From NCBI GenBank assembly GCA_036490715.1, contig DASXDL010000026.1, positions 1-64,000 on the forward strand: 64,000 nt of DNA, in the 5' to 3' direction. The DNA comes from FEN-1191 sp036490715 (lineage in GTDB: Bacteria; Pseudomonadota; Gammaproteobacteria; Steroidobacterales; Steroidobacteraceae). Positions 16,510 to 25,171 of the stretch are shown in pieces; the stretch's first letter is position 1; every line of letters starts with the position of its first letter. The translations under genes and the position numbers were made by a program. The notes under the pieces are model-generated. The model searched no databases. It worked only from the letters and a program-made list of their open reading frames with translations, and was not told the DNA's origin.

Positions 16510-18093
16510 ATGACACCGACTCCAGACCGGGTATTGATCTTCGACACCACGTTGCGCGACGGCGAACAGGCGCCTGGCTGCAGCATGACGCAGCCGGAAA
16601 AGCTGCGGGTCGCGCGCGCACTGGCGGAGCTGGGAGTCGATGTGATCGAGGCCGGTTTTCCCGCCGCCTCGCGCGGCGACTGGGAAGCGGTCAGTGCCGT
16701 GGCGCATGAGGTGCAGGGGCCGGTGATCGCTGGACTGGCGCGCTGCTCGCGCGAGGACATCGAGCTGGCAGCGCGCGCGCTTAAACCCGCTCCGCGGCAC
16801 CGGCTGCACGTGTTTCTGGCCACCAGCGCCATTCATCGCCAGCACAAGCTGCACATGGCGCAGGAGGAGATCCTGCGGTTGGCGGTCGAGGGCGTGTCGA
16901 TCGCGCGCGAGTATTGCGACGACGTGGAATTCTCTCCCGAAGACGCCTCGCGCACCGAGCTCGACTTCTTGGCCAAGGTGGTCGAGGCGGTGATCGCCGC
17001 CGGCGCCACCACCATCAACATCCCGGACACGGTCGGCTACACGGTGCCGGATGAATTCGGCGAGCTGTTCCGCTACCTGCGCCAGCACGTGCGCGGCATC
17101 GACAAGGTAACGATGTCGGTCCACTGCCACGATGATTTGGGGATGGCGGTCGCCAATAGCCTGACCGCCGTGGTCGCTGGCGTGCGTCAGATCGAATGCA
17201 CCATCAACGGCATCGGTGAGCGCGCCGGCAACTGTTCGCTCGAGGAAGTGGTGATGGCACTGGCCACGCGCTCGGCGTTCTTCAATTTGAAGTCCAACGT
17301 CAACACTTCGCGCCTGTATCCGACCAGCCGCCTGGTGTCGAGCATCACCGGCATGCCGATCCCGCGCAACAAGGCAGTGATCGGCGAGAACGCGTTCGCC
17401 CACGAGGCCGGTATTCATCAGCACGGTATGCTGCAGCATCGCTCCACCTACGAGATCATGCGGCCAGAGGACGTCGGTCTGCCGCGCAGCAACCTGGTGC
17501 TCGGCAAGCACAGCGGCCGGCACGCATTTCGCGAGCGGGTCAAGGAACTGGGCTTTGAGCTCGACGAGCTCGAGCTCAATCGCGTGTTTGAGGAGTTCAA
17601 GGCGCTGGCCGACCGCAAGAAGGAGCTGTTCGACGGCGATATCGAGGCAATCGTGCTGCGCGCCGGCAGCGCCGCCCAGGGACCGTGGAGCCTGGAACAT
17701 CTGGAGGTCGAGGTGCGCAGCGGCAGCGGCGCGAATGCCAGTCTGCGACTTAAGCACACCGACGGTCGCAGCGTCGAGCGTCAGGCCAGCGGCGACGGCC
17801 CGGTGGACGCGGCCTACAAGGCAATCGTCGTAGCGACCGGCGTACCGGTGAAGGTACGGAAGTTCGAAGTGCACGCCGTGACCATCGGCGAGGACGCCCA
17901 GGGCGAGGCCATCTTGTATGTGGATCACAACGGCCGCAGCTATCGCGGCTCCAGTATCAGCACCAACATCATCGAGGCGGCCAGCCGCGCGCTGCTGGAA
18001 GTAATCAATCGGATCGAGCTGTCGCAGAAGACGGCGCGCCACACCGGTGGTCCGCGCGATCAGAGTGCGCAACTGGCAAAGACCGCGATCTAG
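16510..18093 (+). CDS. leuA: 2-isopropylmalate synthase
   Basis: This 527-residue LeuA condenses acetyl-CoA with 2-oxoisovalerate to begin leucine synthesis. The catalytic TIM barrel begins with FDTTLRDGEQAPGCSM and includes the metal-binding HCHDDLGMAVANSL. A C-terminal LeuA allosteric domain for leucine feedback is present (from about residue 390). An ATG at 16510 with GGAG seven bases before it is preferred over a GTG at 16498. The gene is 16 bases after ilvC. Both attenuation of the transcript and leucine feedback on the protein are therefore expected. Confidence 0.96.
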   Translation: MTPTPDRVLIFDTTLRDGEQAPGCSMTQPEKLRVARALAELGVDVIEAGFPAASRGDWEAVSAVAHEVQGPVIAGLARCSREDIELAARALKPAPRHRLHVFLATSAIHRQHKLHMAQEEILRLAVEGVSIAREYCDDVEFSPEDASRTELDFLAKVVEAVIAAGATTINIPDTVGYTVPDEFGELFRYLRQHVRGIDKVTMSVHCHDDLGMAVANSLTAVVAGVRQIECTINGIGERAGNCSLEEVVMALATRSAFFNLKSNVNTSRLYPTSRLVSSITGMPIPRNKAVIGENAFAHEAGIHQHGMLQHRSTYEIMRPEDVGLPRSNLVLGKHSGRHAFRERVKELGFELDELELNRVFEEFKALADRKKELFDGDIEAIVLRAGSAAQGPWSLEHLEVEVRSGSGANASLRLKHTDGRSVERQASGDGPVDAAYKAIVVATGVPVKVRKFEVHAVTIGEDAQGEAILYVDHNGRSYRGSSISTNIIEAASRALLEVINRIELSQKTARHTGGPRDQSAQLAKTAI

Positions 18094-18106
18094 GAGTCCC
18101 AATCTC

Positions 18107-19069
18107 ATGCCGATACCCGCAACACCGTACATCTGGTTCAACGGCAAGCTCGTGGCCTGGGAAAAGGCCACCGTCCACGTGCTGACGCACGCCCTGCACT
18201 ACGGCTCCTCGGTATTCGAGGGCATACGCGCCTATGAGACGCCCAAGGGCGTGGCGATCTTCCGTCTGCTCGATCACACCCGGCGGCTATTCGACTCCGC
18301 CAAGATCTACCGCATCCAGCTGCCGTTCGTGCACGATCAGATCAATGACGCCTGCCGGCAGATCATCGCGGTCAATAGCCTGGCGCACGGCGCCTACATC
18401 CGGCCGCTGGCGTTTCGCGGCTACGGCGAGATCGGTGTGGCACCTAAGATTGATCCGCCGGTGGACGTGGCGATCGCGGCCTGGGAATGGGGCAAGTACC
18501 TCGGCCACGAGAGCGAAGCAACCGGCGTGGACGTATGCGTGTCTTCATGGCAGCGCGTGGCGCCCAACACCTTGCCGGCACTGGCCAAGGCCGGCGGCAA
18601 TTACCTGTCGAGCCAGCTGATCAGCCAGGAAGCCAAGCGCCTGGGTTTTGCCGAGGGCATCGGCCTGTCGCCCGACGGCCTGGTGAGCGAGGGCGCCGGC
18701 GAGAATCTGTTCCTGGTGCGCGACGGCGTGCTGCTCACGCCAACGCTAGCGCACTCGGCGCTGGCCGGGATTACGCGCGACACGGTGATGAAACTGGCGC
18801 GTGAAATGGGCATCGAGGTGCGCGAGGTATCGATCCCGCGCGAGCTGCTGTACCTGGTCGACGAGCTGTTCTTCACCGGCACCGCGGTCGAGGTTACCCC
18901 GATCTGCTCGGTCGATCGCATCCCGATCGGCACCGGCAAACGCGGTCCGGTGACCGAGCGGCTGCAGCAGGCGTTCTTTGGCCTGTTCTCCGGTAAGATC
19001 GAGGATCGCTGGGGCTGGCTCGACTTCGTCGACATGCAGGCCAAGCCGCGCGTCGCCGCGGCCAAGTGA
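18107..19069 (+). CDS. ilvE: Branched-chain amino acid aminotransferase
   Basis: This 320-residue fold type IV PLP aminotransferase performs the last step of leucine, isoleucine and valine synthesis. Seen are the family start (PYIWFNGKLVAWEKATVHVL), THALHYGSSVFEGIRAY, the lysine segment (LPALAKAGGNYLSSQ) and the end motif FFTGTAVEVTPI. The ATG at 18107 has GGAG ten bases upstream, and the gene follows leuA by 13 bases. Having ilvE inside the operon completes leucine synthesis apart from leuCDB, which follow. Confidence 0.95.
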   Translation: MPIPATPYIWFNGKLVAWEKATVHVLTHALHYGSSVFEGIRAYETPKGVAIFRLLDHTRRLFDSAKIYRIQLPFVHDQINDACRQIIAVNSLAHGAYIRPLAFRGYGEIGVAPKIDPPVDVAIAAWEWGKYLGHESEATGVDVCVSSWQRVAPNTLPALAKAGGNYLSSQLISQEAKRLGFAEGIGLSPDGLVSEGAGENLFLVRDGVLLTPTLAHSALAGITRDTVMKLAREMGIEVREVSIPRELLYLVDELFFTGTAVEVTPICSVDRIPIGTGKRGPVTERLQQAFFGLFSGKIEDRWGWLDFVDMQAKPRVAAAK

Positions 19070-19114
19070 TCTCGGGCTCAGCTTTCCGCCCACGCTGCGT
19101 CTGAGCTGCCTGCC

Positions 19115-20515
19115 GTGAAGACCATGTTTCAGAAGGTGTGGGAGCAGCACGAGGTCGTGCCCGAGACCGAGGACACGCCGGCGGTGCTGTATGTGGATCG
19201 CCACCTGGTGCACGAGGTGACCTCGCCGCAGGCCTTCACCGTGCTGCGCGAGCGCGGCCTCAAGGTGCGACGGCCGGAGCGCACGCTCGCGACCATGGAT
19301 CACTCCAGCCCGACCCGCACCGAGCAGGTATTCGGCGGCGTGCCGATCGCAATCGCTTCGGCGGCCGAGCAGATCGCGCAGCTGCGGCGCAACTGCGCCG
19401 AGTTCGGCGTCGAACTGCTCGATCTGAAGAACGAGCAGCGCGGCATCGTTCATATCATCGGTCCAGAGTTCGGCTTTACCCAGCCCGGACACACGATCGT
19501 GTGCGGCGACAGCCACACCAGCACCCATGGCGCCTTCGGCGCCCTGGCCTTCGGCATCGGTACCACCGAGGTCGGTCACGTGCTCGCGACCCAGTGCCTG
19601 CTGCAGCGTCGAGCACGCACCTTTGCCATCACCGTGGATGGAACGCTTGCCGCCGGCGTCACCGCCAAGGATCTGATTCTGGCGATCATCGGCCAGATCG
19701 GCATCGGCGGGGGCACCGGCTACGTGCTCGAGTATCGCGGCGCCGTGATCCGCGCACTCGGCATGGAGGAGCGCATGACGGTGTGCAACATGTCGATCGA
19801 GGCCGGCGCGCGCGCCGGCATGATCGCGCCGGATGAAACCACCTACGCCTATCTGAAGAATCGTGCGCGCGCGCCGCAGGGCGCGGACTGGGAACGCGCG
19901 CTGGCGCGCTGGCGTGGCCTGCCGAGCGATACGGCGGCGAAATTCGATCGCGAACTGACCGTGGATGGCACCGGCGTCGAACCGATGATCACCTACGGCA
20001 CCAATCCCGGCATGGTGATGGCGGTGTCCGGCTCGATTCCGCAGAAGTCCGACGATCCGATCTTCGACAAGGCGCTGGCGTATATGGGTCTGCAGGCCGG
20101 CGAACCGATCGGCGGCCAGCCGGTGAATGTGGTGTTCATCGGCAGCTGCACCAACGGCCGCCTGTCCGATCTGCGCGGCGCTGCCCAACTGTTGCGCGGA
20201 CACAAAATCGCGCGCGGCGTGCGCGCGGTCATTGTTCCGGGCTCGCAGCAGGTCAAAAAGGCGGCCGAGGCCGAAGGCCTGGATAAGATCTTCCTCGACG
20301 CCGGGGCCGAGTGGCGCGAATCGGGTTGCTCGATGTGCATCGGCATGAACGGCGACACGGTGGCCAGCGGCGAATATTCGATCAGCACCAGCAATCGCAA
20401 TTTCGAGGGCCGTCAGGGGCCCGGGGCGCGCACACTGTTGGCCAGCCCGCTGACCGCCGCGGCCAGCGCGCTGCGCGGGCGGGTCACCGATCCGCGCGAC
20501 CTGTTGCAGGGCTGA
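19115..20515 (+). CDS. leuC: 3-isopropylmalate dehydratase large subunit
   Basis: This 466-residue aconitase-family protein carries the 4Fe-4S cluster that interconverts 2- and 3-isopropylmalate. Cluster motifs include VFIGSCTNGRLSDLR and the CSMCIGMN pair of cysteines near residue 410, with GDSHTSTHGAFG earlier. A GTG at 19115 is taken as start because the resulting KTMFQKVWEQH aligns with the usual LeuC start. An ATG lies three codons later. It pairs with leuD, which starts eight bases after its stop. Confidence 0.95.
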   Translation: MKTMFQKVWEQHEVVPETEDTPAVLYVDRHLVHEVTSPQAFTVLRERGLKVRRPERTLATMDHSSPTRTEQVFGGVPIAIASAAEQIAQLRRNCAEFGVELLDLKNEQRGIVHIIGPEFGFTQPGHTIVCGDSHTSTHGAFGALAFGIGTTEVGHVLATQCLLQRRARTFAITVDGTLAAGVTAKDLILAIIGQIGIGGGTGYVLEYRGAVIRALGMEERMTVCNMSIEAGARAGMIAPDETTYAYLKNRARAPQGADWERALARWRGLPSDTAAKFDRELTVDGTGVEPMITYGTNPGMVMAVSGSIPQKSDDPIFDKALAYMGLQAGEPIGGQPVNVVFIGSCTNGRLSDLRGAAQLLRGHKIARGVRAVIVPGSQQVKKAAEAEGLDKIFLDAGAEWRESGCSMCIGMNGDTVASGEYSISTSNRNFEGRQGPGARTLLASPLTAAASALRGRVTDPRDLLQG

Positions 20516-20523
20516 AGGGCAAC

Positions 20524-21102
20524 ATGCAGCCGATCCACCGCATACAGTCGCGCACCGCGGTATTGCCCTACACCAATATCGATACCGATCAGATCATCCC
20601 GGCGCGCTTCCTGCGCACCACCGCGCGCGAGGGTATGGGTGTGCACCTGTTTGCCGATTGGCGTTACGACGCCGGTGGCGCTCTAAAACCGGATTTCCCG
20701 CTCAATCGAGCCGAAGCGGCCGGTTGCTCGGTGCTGGTGGCAGGGCACAATTTCGGCTGCGGATCATCGCGCGAGCACGCCCCCTGGGCGCTGGTTGATT
20801 ACGGCTTCCGCGCCGTGATCAGCACTGAGATTGCCGACATTTTTCGAAACAATTCCCTCAAGAACGGCCTACTGCCGATCGTGGTCGATGATCGCACCGG
20901 CGCATGGCTGCTGGCGCATCCTGGCGCGACCGTCGGCATTGATCTTGAGAGCTGCAGCCTGACGCTGCCGGACGGCACCGCGGTGCGCTTCCCGATCGAG
21001 GGATTCGCGCGCCACTGCCTGCTCAACGGCGTCGACGAGCTCGGCTTTCTGCTCGCCCGGCAATCGGACATCCTCGCCTACGAGCGGGGGCACTCGCCAT
21101 GA
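20524..21102 (+). CDS. leuD: 3-isopropylmalate dehydratase small subunit
   Basis: This 192-residue LeuD swivel subunit assembles with LeuC. Typical segments are TNIDTDQIIPARFL (near residue 17), GHNFGCGSSREHAPWAL and FRNNSLKNGLLPI. The ATG at 20524 follows a GAAGGG ribosome site, and the long in-frame extension upstream, inside leuC, is discarded. The stop overlaps the leuB start as ATGA, which suggests coupled translation. Confidence 0.95.
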   Translation: MQPIHRIQSRTAVLPYTNIDTDQIIPARFLRTTAREGMGVHLFADWRYDAGGALKPDFPLNRAEAAGCSVLVAGHNFGCGSSREHAPWALVDYGFRAVISTEIADIFRNNSLKNGLLPIVVDDRTGAWLLAHPGATVGIDLESCSLTLPDGTAVRFPIEGFARHCLLNGVDELGFLLARQSDILAYERGHSP

Positions 21103-22160
21103 AGGCACAGATCGCCGTGCTCGCGGGCGACGGTATCGGCCCGGAAGTCATCAACGAGGCCGTGCTGGCGCTGCGCGGCGTGACACGGCGCTTCGGCCAT
21201 GAGTTCACGCTGATTGAAGCGCCGTTCGGCGGCATTGCGATTGAGCAGCACGGCGATCCGCTGCCCCCGGCAACGCTGCAGGCCTGTCTTGGCGCCGATG
21301 CCGTCCTGCTGGGCGCGATCGGCGGCCCGAAGTGGTCCTCGCCGCAGGCCAAGGTACGGCCGGAGAGCGGGTTGCTGCGTCTGCGGCGCGAACTCGGGGT
21401 CTACGCCAATCTGCGCCCGGTGAGCGTGCACCCGGCGCTGCGCAATGCGTCATCGCTCAAACCCGAGATCGTGGACGGGGTCGACCTGATCGTGGTGCGT
21501 GAGCTCACCGGCGGCATCTATTTTGGCGCCAAGACGCGCGATGCCAATCAGGCGACGGACCTGTGCACCTACACCACCCCTGAGATCGAACGGATCGTGC
21601 GCGTCGCAGCCCATATCGCCCGCGGCCGCCGGCGCCGACTGCTGTCGATCGACAAATCCAACGTCCTCGAGACATCACGCCTATGGCACCAGGTGTGCGA
21701 GCGCGTGGTGCACGAGGAGTTTCCCGACCTGCAGCTGGAACACATGCTGGTGGACTCGGCCGCCATGCATCTGATCCGTCGACCGCGCGACATCGACGTC
21801 GCCGTCACTGAAAACATGTTCGGTGACATTCTCACTGACGAAGCATCAATGTTATGTGGATCTCTCGGCCTGCTGCCGTCGGCCTCGCTCGGCGACGGTA
21901 GCCGTGGCTTGTACGAGCCGATTCACGGTTCGGCACCGGACATCGCCGGACGCGGCATCGCCAATCCCTACGGCGCCATCCTCAGTGTCGCCCTGCTGCT
22001 GCGCCACTCATTCAAGCTCGAGGACGAGGCTCGCGCGGTGGAACTGGCGGTGCACCGCGCAATCGACGATGGCGTGCGTACCGCCGACATCGCGGCACCC
22101 AACCACCGCCCCGCGAGCACCCAGCAAGCCGGTGCGGCCGTGCTGGCCGCGCTCGAATAA
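21099..22160 (+). CDS. leuB: 3-isopropylmalate dehydrogenase
   Basis: This 353-residue NAD-dependent enzyme oxidatively decarboxylates 3-isopropylmalate. It has the family start (IAVLAGDGIGPEVI), the substrate segment (SGLLRLRRELGVYANLRPV), the metal site (VTENMFGDILTDEASML) and the NAD site (EPIHGSAPDIAGRGIANP). It is the last gene of the operon. The convergent TetR-type gene ends only six bases after its stop, so there is little space for a terminator and none is visible. Confidence 0.96.
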   Translation: MKAQIAVLAGDGIGPEVINEAVLALRGVTRRFGHEFTLIEAPFGGIAIEQHGDPLPPATLQACLGADAVLLGAIGGPKWSSPQAKVRPESGLLRLRRELGVYANLRPVSVHPALRNASSLKPEIVDGVDLIVVRELTGGIYFGAKTRDANQATDLCTYTTPEIERIVRVAAHIARGRRRRLLSIDKSNVLETSRLWHQVCERVVHEEFPDLQLEHMLVDSAAMHLIRRPRDIDVAVTENMFGDILTDEASMLCGSLGLLPSASLGDGSRGLYEPIHGSAPDIAGRGIANPYGAILSVALLLRHSFKLEDEARAVELAVHRAIDDGVRTADIAAPNHRPASTQQAGAAVLAALE

Positions 22161-22166
22161 CGGTTA

Positions 22167-22799
22167 CTAGCGCCGATGGCGGCTTGCGGTCCCCGGCCGC
22201 AGCGCGCTCTCGATCAGCTGCTCGGCCACCTTAGCCACGGCCAGCGCCGGGCCGCCTGCTGAAAACAGCTGACTGCTGGCAAACGCGCCCTCCAGCAGCA
22301 GTGCCAGGCCATCGCCGAGCAGCTGCGGCTGTCGCGCGCCCATGGCCTTTGCCATCTGCATCAATCGCCGCCGCAGCTTGCGCTTATGGGCGACCGCCAC
22401 GCGGCGCGCCGGATGACGTGGCTGTGGATATTCGATCGCCGCGTTGGTCAGAGCGCAGCCGCGGTAGCCGGGCGTGCGGATGCGTTGTTCCAGGCCCCGC
22501 AGGAATAGCCCGATATGCGCCCGGGGATCGCCGCCAGCGGCGGCCGCGGCCGCCTCGAAGCGCAACCAGAAGGCATTGTCCCAGTCGCGCAGGTACGCCG
22601 CCGCCAGCTCATCCTTGGATGGAAAGCTGCGATACAAGCTCGGCTTGGTGGCATGCGCCCGCCGCACGATCTCATCCACGCCGACCGCACGAATGCCCTG
22701 GCGATAGAACAGCTGCGTGGCCGTTTCGCGAATGCGATCTCGGGCGCGAGGGCGCGTACTCGCCCGGCGTCGGCTCGGTTGCGATTTCAATGCGTACAC
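22167..22799 (-). CDS. TetR/AcrR-family transcriptional regulator
   Basis: This is a 210-residue regulator with an N-terminal helix-turn-helix (RIRETATQLFYRQGIRAVGV, then HATKPSLYRSFPSKDEL, residues 22-65) and a ligand-binding C-terminal domain. The start is a GTG at 22799, before a basic Arg-rich tail. It is divergent from an MFS transporter 61 bases away, with palindromic sequence between. It is therefore probably a local repressor of that transporter and of itself. The ligand cannot be told from sequence. Confidence 0.85.
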   Translation of the reverse strand: MYALKSQPSRRRASTRPRARDRIRETATQLFYRQGIRAVGVDEIVRRAHATKPSLYRSFPSKDELAAAYLRDWDNAFWLRFEAAAAAAGGDPRAHIGLFLRGLEQRIRTPGYRGCALTNAAIEYPQPRHPARRVAVAHKRKLRRRLMQMAKAMGARQPQLLGDGLALLLEGAFASSQLFSAGGPALAVAKVAEQLIESALRPGTASRHRR

Positions 22800-22801
22800 T
22801 G

Positions 22802-22855
22802 TTGACGATGTAACCGATCGGTACGTAGCATAACATCATCAATACGTACCGGTTA
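22802..22855 (+). promoter_or_regulatory. Promoter with palindromic operators between tetR-like gene and MFS gene
   Basis: TTGACG (22802-22807) and TAGCAT (22826-22831), 18 bases apart, form a plausible promoter for the MFS gene. Overlapping it are the ten-base palindrome ACCGATCGGT (22813-22822) and a longer inverted repeat, CGGTACGTA (22819-22827) with TACGTACCG (22843-22851). A second core, ACCGGT, lies at 22848-22853. Such sites overlapping the core promoter fit repression by the adjacent TetR protein. Confidence 0.55.
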
Positions 22856-22860
22856 GTAAC

Positions 22861-24135
22861 ATGAATCCAGCACTGCTCCGTCGCGTTGGGCAGAACTATG
22901 TTCTGGTCGTGGTCGGCGTGGTGTTCCTGGCCTTGATGGTCAGCGCCGCGCTGCGCGCCACCCCGGGTGTACTGATGCTGCCGTTGGAGTCGGCGTTCGG
23001 CTGGGACAGCGCCTCGATCTCGATGGCGGCGGCGGTCGGGCTGATTCTCTACGGCCTGACAGGGCCGTTCGCCGCCGCCATCATGCTGCGCTTCGGCATC
23101 CGCCGCACGGTACTGTGCGCGCTCGCGCTGATGGTGATCTCGAGCGCCAGCAGTGCACTGATGAACGCGCGCTGGCAGTTGCTGCTGTGTTGGGGGGTGC
23201 TGTCGGGCATCAGCACCGGCTGCGTGGCGATGGTGCTGGGCGCCACCATCGTCAACCGCTGGTTCGTCAAGCAGCGCGGTCTCGCCATGGGCGCCATGAC
23301 CGCCAGCACCGCGACCGGCAATCTGATCTTTCTGCCGGCACTGGCCGCGATCGCCCAGCACCACGGCTGGCGGCCGGTGGTCCTGACCGTCGCGGCAGCT
23401 GCACTGCTGCTGGTGCCACTGATCTGGTGGCTGCTGCCGGAACGACCGGGCGACCTGGGGTTGTCGCGCTACGGCGCAGCACCCGGCGAGCCGCCGGACG
23501 AGGGCCGGCGCAATCCGCTCGGTGCCGCATTCGGCGCGCTGGGCCGCGGGGCGCGGCACAAGGATTTCTGGTTTCTGTTTGCGACCTTCTTTATCTGCGG
23601 ATTCACCACGGTCGGACTGGTGGGCACGCATCTGATTGCGTTCTGCGGCGATCATGGCATCACCGAGGTGCGCGCAGCCGGCCTGCTGGCCATGATGGGA
23701 GTGTTCGACTTGGTGGGCACCACCGTCTCGGGCTGGCTCACCGATCGATTCGACGCGCGCAAGCTGCTGTTCATGTATTACGGACTGCGGGGCCTGTCGC
23801 TACTCTATCTACCCTATTCCGATTTTTCCTTTGCCAGCCTGTCAACGTTCGCGGTCTTCTATGGACTGGACTGGGTCGCCACCGTGCCGCCGACTCTGCG
23901 TCTGACCACCGACGCCGTCGGCGATTCGGACGCGGCGATGGTGTTCGGATGGATATTGACCGGCCACCAGGCCGGCGCGGCCAGCGCGGCGCTGTTGGGC
24001 GGCTACCTGCGCACGTTGCAGGGTGATTACGTCGACGCGTTCGTGTTCGCCGGTGTCACCGGGATCATCGCCGCAATGCTGGCGCTACTGATCGGGCGGT
24101 CGACGGACGGCGCGACAGCCGCGCTGCCGGCCTGA
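22861..24135 (+). CDS. MFS transporter, monocarboxylate/OFA-like
   Basis: This 424-residue major facilitator protein has about twelve hydrophobic segments. Seen are the cytoplasmic loop after the second helix pair (AAAIMLRFGIRRTVL) and the RWFVKQRGLAMG segment typical of the oxalate/formate and monocarboxylate branch. The ATG at 22861 follows the operator region directly. The substrate is unknown and could be an organic acid taken up or exported. Control by the divergent TetR regulator is likely. Confidence 0.82.
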   Translation: MNPALLRRVGQNYVLVVVGVVFLALMVSAALRATPGVLMLPLESAFGWDSASISMAAAVGLILYGLTGPFAAAIMLRFGIRRTVLCALALMVISSASSALMNARWQLLLCWGVLSGISTGCVAMVLGATIVNRWFVKQRGLAMGAMTASTATGNLIFLPALAAIAQHHGWRPVVLTVAAAALLLVPLIWWLLPERPGDLGLSRYGAAPGEPPDEGRRNPLGAAFGALGRGARHKDFWFLFATFFICGFTTVGLVGTHLIAFCGDHGITEVRAAGLLAMMGVFDLVGTTVSGWLTDRFDARKLLFMYYGLRGLSLLYLPYSDFSFASLSTFAVFYGLDWVATVPPTLRLTTDAVGDSDAAMVFGWILTGHQAGAASAALLGGYLRTLQGDYVDAFVFAGVTGIIAAMLALLIGRSTDGATAALPA

Positions 24136-24206
24136 GTACTGGCCGTTCGAACCTGCTGCAGCGGCCCGGGTCGGCATCGCCGGAACGGTTCGGCGATGTC
24201 CGGCTG

Positions 24207-25169
24207 TCATAACGCCAGATCTTGATCGGGCTTGGGTGACGCTTCCGGCGGCGCCTTCGGTGGCGATACTTCTATATAGGACTTGCCGGCGGCTGTTGCG
24301 GGCTCGGGCGCGGCCTGCCGTCGCAGCTCCAGCCACGCCTCGCGTGCCTGGCGACGGATTGCCTCGAGTTCCGTCGGGGCCGTTGAAGCGTGCGGCGCGC
24401 GTTCCCGCCGTCCCTGGATGCGGGCACGATATTGTTCACGCAGGCGCTGCGCGACCGGACTGAATCCGCCGCGGCGCTCGATCTGCACGGCGGCCATTGG
24501 AATTCGCGGCATCGGCTCGCGATCGATTCCCTGCGCCCGCAGACTGCGATGGTCGATGCGCTGCTGCAATCCGGCGGCCGCCAGAGCCCCGTTGCTCAAT
24601 GCCGCCCAGCGCTCCCGGATGGCCACCAGTTCGACAATCCGATCGGGCAGACCGCTTTGCAGCCGCTGTTCGGCACTCATGTGCAGACCCGCCTTGGCGC
24701 CAAATCCTGCCGCGGTCACCTGCCGCGTGGTCGAGAGCAGATGGGCATGATGGTTACGCTCATCGCCCCCACGCCGCGGCGCGTGCACCGCCAGATCCAC
24801 CGCAACGCCGTGTCGTTGCGACAGTTCGCGTGCGAACGTGCGCGCCAGCGCGAGTCGCTGGGCATCGTCGAGCTCGGCCGGCAGCGCCACCTGGTATTCG
24901 CAGGCGACACGGGCGTTGCGGCGCCGCTCGGCGCGCTCGGCGGCATTCCAGAGACTGGCGCGCTCAGCCGCCCAGCCAGCGTCCTGGCCCGTAAGCCCAT
25001 TGGGTAGCAAAATCTCGCTATGCCGTACATCGGTGCGCCGAGAGTGGTTGTGGAGCGTGCCGGTCCGCTCGTCGCGCAAGCGCTCGCCGGCCCGGTAGGC
25101 CGCCGCAGCCACCGCGCTGCGGCCTGCACCCCGGGCGACGTCCTGAACCTGCAGATGGAAGATGGCCAC
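24207..25169 (-). CDS. MobA/MobL-type relaxase (MOBQ class)
   Basis: This 320-residue relaxase nicks DNA at oriT and pilots it during conjugation. The N-terminal domain has the catalytic tyrosine region (AAAAYRAGERLRDERTG, Y25) and the metal-binding histidine triad in VDLAVHAPRRGGDERNHHAHLL, with H129, H141 and H143 as likely ligands. No helicase or primase domain follows. The last 70 residues are Pro/Ala-rich. It is the last gene of the conjugation operon, two bases after the coupling protein gene. No oriT was recognised near it. Confidence 0.87.
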   Translation of the reverse strand: MAIFHLQVQDVARGAGRSAVAAAAYRAGERLRDERTGTLHNHSRRTDVRHSEILLPNGLTGQDAGWAAERASLWNAAERAERRRNARVACEYQVALPAELDDAQRLALARTFARELSQRHGVAVDLAVHAPRRGGDERNHHAHLLSTTRQVTAAGFGAKAGLHMSAEQRLQSGLPDRIVELVAIRERWAALSNGALAAAGLQQRIDHRSLRAQGIDREPMPRIPMAAVQIERRGGFSPVAQRLREQYRARIQGRRERAPHASTAPTELEAIRRQAREAWLELRRQAAPEPATAAGKSYIEVSPPKAPPEASPKPDQDLAL

Positions 25170-25171
25170 CG

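Noticed and set aside
18746..20203. Long minus-strand open frame across ilvE and leuC, and similar frames opposite leuA and ilvD
   Set aside because: The plus-strand (or ilvD minus-strand) genes carry all catalytic motifs. The mirror translations are rich in His, Arg and Gln with no recognisable fold.
24172..24198. Hairpin CATCGCCG/CGGCGATG between the MFS and relaxase genes
   Set aside because: The eight-base stem is real, but no T-run follows on either strand, so it is not called a terminator.
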